Of a stretch of DNA of 64,000 bases, positions 59,875 to 64,000 are shown one piece after another (the stretch's first letter is position 1; each line of letters starts with the position of its first letter). Below the pieces are notes generated by a model. The model searched no databases and was not told where the DNA came from. It was given only the letters and a program-made list of their open reading frames with translations. The stretch lies in contig JBMNHO010000002.1 in NCBI GenBank assembly GCA_050950425.1, positions 1,178,001-1,242,000 on the forward strand, read 5' to 3'. Both the position numbers and the translations under genes were made by a program. The DNA comes from RGIG529 sp050950425 (GTDB lineage: Bacteria > Bacillota > Clostridia > Oscillospirales > Oscillospiraceae).

Positions 59875-60306
59875 ATGTCCACATTTATGGCAAACAGGAA
59901 TACCGTCACACGGAAATGGTATATCCTTGATGCGGCCGGCAAGCCCTTGGGAAAAACAGCGGCAACGGCGGCTGTTCTGCTGCGGGGCAAGCACAAGCCG
60001 GATTATACGCCCCACGTCGACTGTGGTGATTTCGTCATCGTACTGAATGCGGAAAAGGCCGTTTTGACGGGGAAAAAGCTGGAGCAAAAGTATTATCGCA
60101 CCCACTCCGGGTACCCCGGCGGCTTGAAAGAAGTGAAATACCGCCTTTTGATGCAGGAAAAACCTGAACTGGCCATGAAGCTGGCTGTGCGTGGCATGAT
60201 GCCCCGCAACAGCATCAGCAGCAAATCCCAGGTGCGGCTGAAGGTTTTCCGTGGCGGCGAGCATCCGCACGCGGCCCAGAAGCCGGAAGCCTGGGCAGCG
60301 GAATAA
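59875..60306 (+). CDS. rplM: 50S ribosomal protein L13
   Basis: 143 residues, family length. WYILDAAGKPLGKTAATAAVLLRGKHKPDYTPHVDCGDFVIVLNAEK and the GYPGGLK, MLPRN-like GMMPRNSISS motifs. One of the first proteins to assemble on 23S rRNA. Start ATG after TTGGAGGAGAAACA; second in-frame Met four codons later. Confidence 0.97.
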   Translation: MSTFMANRNTVTRKWYILDAAGKPLGKTAATAAVLLRGKHKPDYTPHVDCGDFVIVLNAEKAVLTGKKLEQKYYRTHSGYPGGLKEVKYRLLMQEKPELAMKLAVRGMMPRNSISSKSQVRLKVFRGGEHPHAAQKPEAWAAE

Positions 60307-60321
60307 GGGAGGGAAAAGAGA

Positions 60322-60726
60322 ATGTATAAGAGCAAAAAACCATATCTATATGGCACCGGCAGAAGGAAGTCCTCTGTGGCCAGAGTACATCTTTTCCCCG
60401 GCGGAACAGGCGCAATCACCATCAACGGCCGAGATATCGATGATTATTTTGGCCTGGAAACATTAAAGCTGATCACCCGCCAGCCTTTGGTGGCGACGGA
60501 TACCATCGGAAAAATGGACATTGTGGCCACTGTTTCCGGCGGCGGTGTCACGGGGCAGGCCGGCGCGCTGCGCCATGGGGTGTCCAGAGCGCTGCTTTTG
60601 GTGGACGAGGCGTATCGCCCCATCCTCAAAAAAGCGGGCTTTTTGACCCGCGATCCAAGAATGAAGGAGCGGAAGAAGTACGGCCTCAAGGCTGCACGCC
60701 GCGCCCCCCAGTTCTCCAAGAGATAA
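60322..60726 (+). CDS. rpsI: 30S ribosomal protein S9
   Basis: 134 residues. GTGRRKSSVARVHLFPG at the N-terminus, ISGGG-type VSGGGVTGQAGALRHGVSRALL, and the C-terminal KYGLKAARRAPQFSKR whose last Arg contacts P-site tRNA. Operon with rplM. Confidence 0.98.
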   Translation: MYKSKKPYLYGTGRRKSSVARVHLFPGGTGAITINGRDIDDYFGLETLKLITRQPLVATDTIGKMDIVATVSGGGVTGQAGALRHGVSRALLLVDEAYRPILKKAGFLTRDPRMKERKKYGLKAARRAPQFSKR

Positions 60727-60746
60727 TTTGTTTTTGGAACTTCAAA

Positions 60747-60788
60747 GATCCCCAAAACCGACACGGTTTTGGGGATCTTTTTTTGCTG
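60747..60788 (+). terminator. Terminator of rplM-rpsI
   Basis: Stem GATCCCCAAAACCG and complement around ACA, then seven T. Confidence 0.95.
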
Positions 60789-61000
60789 TATCGCCTGGGG
60801 GACACGGCATGGGGCGGCCCGCCGGCCGGAGCGACGGCAAGGCGGGAAAAGGAACGGATCCAAACGCACGGGGAAGGAGAGAAAAAGGCCCGGCCCCCCC
60901 AGCGGAAAAAGGGCGGCTGGGCAACTGCTGGACAGACCGGGGAAGAACAAAGAGGGAAACAGGCGGCGGGCAGGGGCGGGAACCTTTTTCGAAAGATGGA

Positions 61001-61029
61001 TTGCATGGCACAGGGAAACAAGATATAAT
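61001..61029 (+). promoter_or_regulatory. Promoter of lrgAB
   Basis: TTGCAT, 17-bp spacer, perfect TATAAT, 30 bp before lrgA. The 210 bp before it hold no feature I can support. Confidence 0.8.
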
Positions 61030-61058
61030 TTGATGGAACAGAGAATGGGGGAATCGAT

Positions 61059-61430
61059 ATGAAATACATCAAGCAGATTTGCGTGATCCTACTCTTTTCG
61101 GCGCTGGGTGAATTGCTCCACTTTTGGATTCCGCTGCCCATCCCCGCCAGCATTTATGGCTTGGTGCTGCTGCTTTTGGCCCTGTGCTTTCACATCGTCC
61201 GGCTGGAGTGGGTGAAGGAAACGGGGGATTTTCTGGTGCAGATTTTAACCCTTTTGTTTATCCCGGCCACAGTGGGGCTGATGACGTCGGTTGAAACGGT
61301 GAAGGCGATGCTGCTGCCCATTTTGGTGTCTATCATCGTGCTGACCACGTTGGTGCTTTTGATATCCGGACGGGTGACCCAATGGGTCATCCGCCGCGCA
61401 AAAGGAGACGGGGAGGACGGGCAGGCATGA
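61059..61430 (+). CDS. lrgA: CidA/LrgA family holin-like membrane protein
   Basis: 123 residues, four membrane helices. Signature LGELLHFWIPLPIPASIYGLVLLLLAL and LFIPATVGLM. The family modulates autolysis and may export small metabolites. Overlaps lrgB by 4 bp. Confidence 0.92.
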   Translation: MKYIKQICVILLFSALGELLHFWIPLPIPASIYGLVLLLLALCFHIVRLEWVKETGDFLVQILTLLFIPATVGLMTSVETVKAMLLPILVSIIVLTTLVLLISGRVTQWVIRRAKGDGEDGQA

Positions 61431-62119
61431 TGGAGTTTGTGGTGCAATCCGCTTTTTTCGGCGCGTTTCTCAGCTTGCTGGCCTATGAAATCGGCGTGCT
61501 GATCAAGCGGAAATGGAACGTTGCGCTGTGCAATCCCCTGCTCATTGCCATCGTGCTGGTGATTGCCTTTTTGTCGGTGTTTCGCATCGACTACGACACA
61601 TATTACCAAAGCGCAAAATATTTAAGCTATTTTCTGACCCCGGCCACCATCTGCCTGGCCATTCCCTTGTATGAAAAGCTGCAAATGCTGAAGGACAACT
61701 GGAAGGCCATTTTCGCCGGGATTCTGGCCGGCGTTTTGGGCACGTTGGTTGGGGTGCTGCTCATCGCCCTTTTGTTCTCTTTGAACCACACCCAGTATGT
61801 GACCCTGCTGCCAAAATCCATCACCACGGCCATCGGCATCGGCGTGTCGGAGGAGCTGGGGGGCATTCCCACCATTACGGTGGCGGTGATCATCCTCAGC
61901 GGCATTTTCGGCAACATGTTCGGGGAAGTCCTGTGCAAATGGTTTCGCATCACAAACCCGGTGGCCCGGGGGGTCGCCATCGGCTCTGCGTCCCACGCCA
62001 TCGGCACGGCCCGGGCCATGGAGCTCGGGGCGGTGGAGGGGGCCATGAGCAGCCTTTCCATTGCCGTTTCCGGGCTGATCACCGTGGTAGGGGCGTCTGT
62101 GTTCGCCCAATTTATATAA
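61427..62119 (+). CDS. lrgB: LrgB family membrane protein (holin-like partner)
   Basis: 230 residues from the ATG at 61427. About seven or more membrane segments; signature motifs YYQSAKYLSYFLTPATICLAIPLYEKL, LLPKSITTAIGIGVSEELGG and GSASHAIGTARAMELGAVEGAMSSLS. Functions with LrgA; in other Firmicutes the pair affects murein hydrolase activity or pyruvate uptake. Confidence 0.95.
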   Translation: MMEFVVQSAFFGAFLSLLAYEIGVLIKRKWNVALCNPLLIAIVLVIAFLSVFRIDYDTYYQSAKYLSYFLTPATICLAIPLYEKLQMLKDNWKAIFAGILAGVLGTLVGVLLIALLFSLNHTQYVTLLPKSITTAIGIGVSEELGGIPTITVAVIILSGIFGNMFGEVLCKWFRITNPVARGVAIGSASHAIGTARAMELGAVEGAMSSLSIAVSGLITVVGASVFAQFI

Positions 62120-62214
62120 ATGGCTTGAAAGGGGACGGAAAGCGTGTAGACGCCGCCTTGTTTGAAGAGACGCAAACAGAACCCGTCGGCCGGCGGGAGA
62201 CTAGAGCCAGAAAG

Positions 62215-62256
62215 AAAAAAGCCCATGCGGCAAACGCCGCATGGGCTTTTTTGTAA
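62215..62256. terminator. Bidirectional terminator between lrgB and the cysteine-rich protein gene
   Basis: Stem AAAAAAGCCCATGCGGC around AAAC with its complement ending in six T; A- and T-runs on both sides. Confidence 0.92.
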
Positions 62257-62268
62257 ATCGTTTGAGGA

Positions 62269-62730
62269 TCATTCCTCTGCGCTGGTGCAGCCACAGCCGC
62301 AGCCGTCGTCGCAGCAGTCGTCCGCCGCTTCCAGGGTAAAGCTTTGGCCGCAGCTGGGGCAAGCGATGTTGCCCTGCGCCAGAACGGATTCGTCGATGAC
62401 CAACGTTTCTCCGCAGCTGGGGCAAGACATCTCAAAGAAGTCGTCTTCTTCATCATCATGGCAGCCACAGCCGCAGTCGTCGTCATCGCAGCAGTCCAGC
62501 TCGTCCTCGTCAAACACCATTTCCTCCACGTCGGAAAGGTCGTCAGACAGCGCGTCAATTTCGTCGCCCAGAGCCAATGCGTTTTCTTCCAGATCGGCAA
62601 TGGTAAGACCCACGTCCTCCAGAATGTCCATCATCACGGAAATCAGCTTGGCTTCCTTGGATTCCTCCGGGTCCAGCTTCAGTCCTTCGGAAAGGCCTTT
62701 CAAGTATGCAACTTTTTCAGTAATCGTCAT
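62269..62730 (-). CDS. Acidic cysteine-rich protein with CD1247-type N-terminus and zinc ribbon
   Basis: 153 residues. The N-terminal 60 residues (KVAYLKGLSEGLKLDPEESKEAKLI, ADLEENALAL) match a conserved clostridial helical domain known as CD1247 N-terminal. Then an Asp/Cys-rich stretch (LDCCDDDDCGCGCHDD), a zinc-ribbon-like segment with two CPSCG motifs, and a Cys-rich tail (CCDDGCGCGC). The many Cys/His/Asp suggest metal binding. Function unknown. It lies 31 bp after efp in one operon. Confidence 0.82.
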   Translation of the reverse strand: MTITEKVAYLKGLSEGLKLDPEESKEAKLISVMMDILEDVGLTIADLEENALALGDEIDALSDDLSDVEEMVFDEDELDCCDDDDCGCGCHDDEEDDFFEMSCPSCGETLVIDESVLAQGNIACPSCGQSFTLEAADDCCDDGCGCGCTSAEE

Positions 62731-62761
62731 TTGTTTTACTCCTTGTTCTATGGTTCAAAAA

Positions 62762-63325
62762 TTAGTTTTTCGCACGTTCCAAATATTCGCCGGTCCGTGT
62801 GTCCACACGGATGCGATCGCCGGGGTTGATAAACAAAGGGACTTTGATTTCAGCGCCTGTTTCCAATGTAGCGGGCTTTTGCACGTTGGTGGCGGTGTCG
62901 CCTTTGAAGCCGGGGTCCGTCTCGCTGACCTCCAGCTCCACAAAGTTGGGCGGCTCCACACCGAACACGTTGCCCTTGTAAGACATGACCTTGCAGGACA
63001 TATTTTCCTTGACAAAACGGAAGCTGTCGCCCAGCAACTTGGTATCTAAGGGAACCAGCTCATAGCTTTCCATGTCCATGAAGTAATACAGATCGCCGTC
63101 GCTGTAGCTGTACTCCATGTCCTTCCGCTCCACATAGGCGTTTTCAAATTTATCTGAAGGGTTAAATGTCGTTTCCGTTACGGCGCCGGTGATAATATTT
63201 TTCATTTTAACGCGCACAAATGCCGCGCCCTTACCTGGCTTAACGTGCTGAAACTCCACCACTTGCATCACGTTGCCGTCCATCTCAAAGGTGACGCCGT
63301 TTCTAAAATCACTGGCTGAAATCAT
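62762..63325 (-). CDS. efp: Elongation factor P
   Basis: Rescues ribosomes stalled at polyproline. 187 residues, three-barrel protein: MISASDFRNGVTFEMDGNVMQVVEFQHVKPGKGAAFVR with loop-tip Lys32 in KPGKG, DRIRVDTRTGEYLERA at the C-terminus. The PGKG loop fits 5-aminopentanol- or lysine-type, or unmodified, EF-P of Firmicutes. First gene of the operon. Confidence 0.98.
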   Translation of the reverse strand: MISASDFRNGVTFEMDGNVMQVVEFQHVKPGKGAAFVRVKMKNIITGAVTETTFNPSDKFENAYVERKDMEYSYSDGDLYYFMDMESYELVPLDTKLLGDSFRFVKENMSCKVMSYKGNVFGVEPPNFVELEVSETDPGFKGDTATNVQKPATLETGAEIKVPLFINPGDRIRVDTRTGEYLERAKN

Positions 63326-63427
63326 GTTTTTCCGTCCTCCATACTTCTTATCTGCAACTGCGTGCGCAGCGGAGCCAGCCGGCTGAACACGCGGGCTTTG
63401 CCAAATCCCATAGGGATATCTTGTATT

Positions 63428-63456
63428 ATTTTATACCAAAGTATTCTATATTGCAA
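63428..63456 (-). promoter_or_regulatory. Promoter of efp
   Basis: Minus-strand TTGCAA (63456-63451), 17-bp spacer, TAAAAT (63433-63428). Confidence 0.65.
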
Positions 63457-63523
63457 GGTAAATCTCTCTTTTTTCTGTTTTAAACCGGCCGGGGAAAACC
63501 GCCGACATGAGGAAGGAAAGCCG

Positions 63524-63556
63524 GCGCCCCCGGACACAAAGACGTTCCGAGGGCGC
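63524..63556 (-). terminator. Possible terminator of the clp gene
   Basis: GCGCCCCCGGA (63524-63534) pairs imperfectly with TCCGAGGGCGC (63546-63556). The T content after it is low. Confidence 0.45.
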
Positions 63557-63580
63557 GAGGCTGCTTTGTCAAAAGAAAGG

Positions 63581-64000
63581 CTAGTTTGTCTCAAAGGAAA
63601 GCTGGTCTTCCGCCACTGTGACGTGGAGCGTGCGGATGGGGCTTGCGTAGCTGTCGATGATGCGGGACGCAATGGCGTCCTCCAGCTCTTTTTGAATGAG
63701 GCGGCGCAGGTTGCGGGCCCCGTAGGTAAAGGAATATGATTTTTTGGCCAGATAGGAAAGGAGATGCTCGCCATAGGTGAGGGCGATGCCTTTTTCGTTC
63801 AGAGCATGCTGCAGCTCTCCCACCATAATTTTGGCGATGGCGCTGAAGCCCTCCTCCGTCAGCCGGTTGAAGTAAACAATTTCATCCACACGGTTGATGA
63901 ATTCCGGGCGCAGGAAATCGCCCAGGGCTTTCATGGCCTTTTCTTTTCCCTGCTCGTTGATGTTCTTGCCGAAGCCGACAGAGCCGGTTTTTTTGTCGCT
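63581..64000 (-). CDS. Clp ATPase C-terminal part (ClpC/ClpA-type), 5' end outside the window
   Basis: The visible 140 residues (frame continues to position 64000) are the end of a Hsp100 ATPase: FLRPEFINRVDEIVYFNRLTEE (sensor-2/arginine-finger region of AAA2), then the ClpB-D2-small domain (YGARNLRRLIQKELEDAI). Such ATPases unfold substrates for ClpP or disaggregate proteins. Whether it has the ClpP-binding loop lies outside the visible part, so ClpC, ClpE or ClpB cannot be separated with certainty. Confidence 0.9.
   Translation of the reverse strand, partial: SDKKTGSVGFGKNINEQGKEKAMKALGDFLRPEFINRVDEIVYFNRLTEEGFSAIAKIMVGELQHALNEKGIALTYGEHLLSYLAKKSYSFTYGARNLRRLIQKELEDAIASRIIDSYASPIRTLHVTVAEDQLSFETN

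Overview
The window reads as ordinary chromosome of an anaerobic, endospore-forming Clostridia-type Firmicute, most likely in or near the Oscillospiraceae. This rests on four things: sporulation genes (spoIIP, spoIIR, spoIVB, spo0A, dpaAB, bofA), anaerobe oxygen-defence proteins (rubrerythrin, multi-rubredoxin protein, desulfoferrodoxin), T-box and cobalamin leaders, and strong Shine-Dalgarno sites in moderately GC-rich DNA. No phage, transposon, CRISPR array or rRNA operon is visible.

Layout. 1-6 kb: secA (cut at the left edge) and an HD-domain gene on the minus strand, tRNA-Leu(UAA) and initiator tRNA-Met, then a two-gene redox operon with a ferredoxin-rubrerythrin fusion. 6.6-14 kb: one 2,480-residue secreted protein with three SLH domains. 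14-18.5 kb: a minus-strand ECF-type vitamin transporter under a cobalamin riboswitch; two ATPases and the S component are fused in one polypeptide, and the T component looks frameshifted at its start. 18.7-25 kb: a small XRE regulator, spoIIP, a flavin-fold protein, mrnC-rqcH, crcB, then divergent gap and desulfoferrodoxin genes. 25-30.4 kb: asnA, then rpmG-secE-nusG-rplK-rplA and an L10-leader-controlled rplJ-rplL. 30.6-41 kb: a parvulin-like foldase, tcdA, an aminotransferase, apgM-type mutase, a DUF1015 gene, ispE, spoIIR, spoIVB and spo0A. 41-48 kb: two T-box leaders, one before a substrate-binding/permease/ATPase transporter and one before an orphan trpB2, with dpaAB between. 48-58 kb: murC, coaW, a metallo-beta-lactamase-fold gene with deoC, a TIM-barrel gene, two wall hydrolases, dus, and a sigma/anti-sigma pair. 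58-64 kb: a DUF2508-bofA pair, ttcA-like, rplM-rpsI, lrgAB, a cysteine-rich acidic protein with efp, and the end of a Clp ATPase (cut at the right edge).

How the genes connect. Translation and secretion genes are abundant (secA, secE, nusG, ribosomal proteins, efp, rqcH, PrsA-like foldase), while the sporulation genes span initiation (spo0A), engulfment and sigma-E/K signalling (spoIIR, spoIIP, spoIVB, bofA) and spore dipicolinate (dpaAB). Aromatic amino-acid supply appears to be sensed by tRNA. The trpB2 T-box has a clear UGG specifier. Aligned to it, the transporter T-box carries UUC, which points to phenylalanine rather than the tryptophan expected for this transporter family. The strongest candidates for something new are the riboswitch-controlled ATPase-ATPase-S fusion, the giant SLH protein with an unexplained beta-rich central module, the ferredoxin-rubrerythrin fusion with an internal start, and the UUC T-box.
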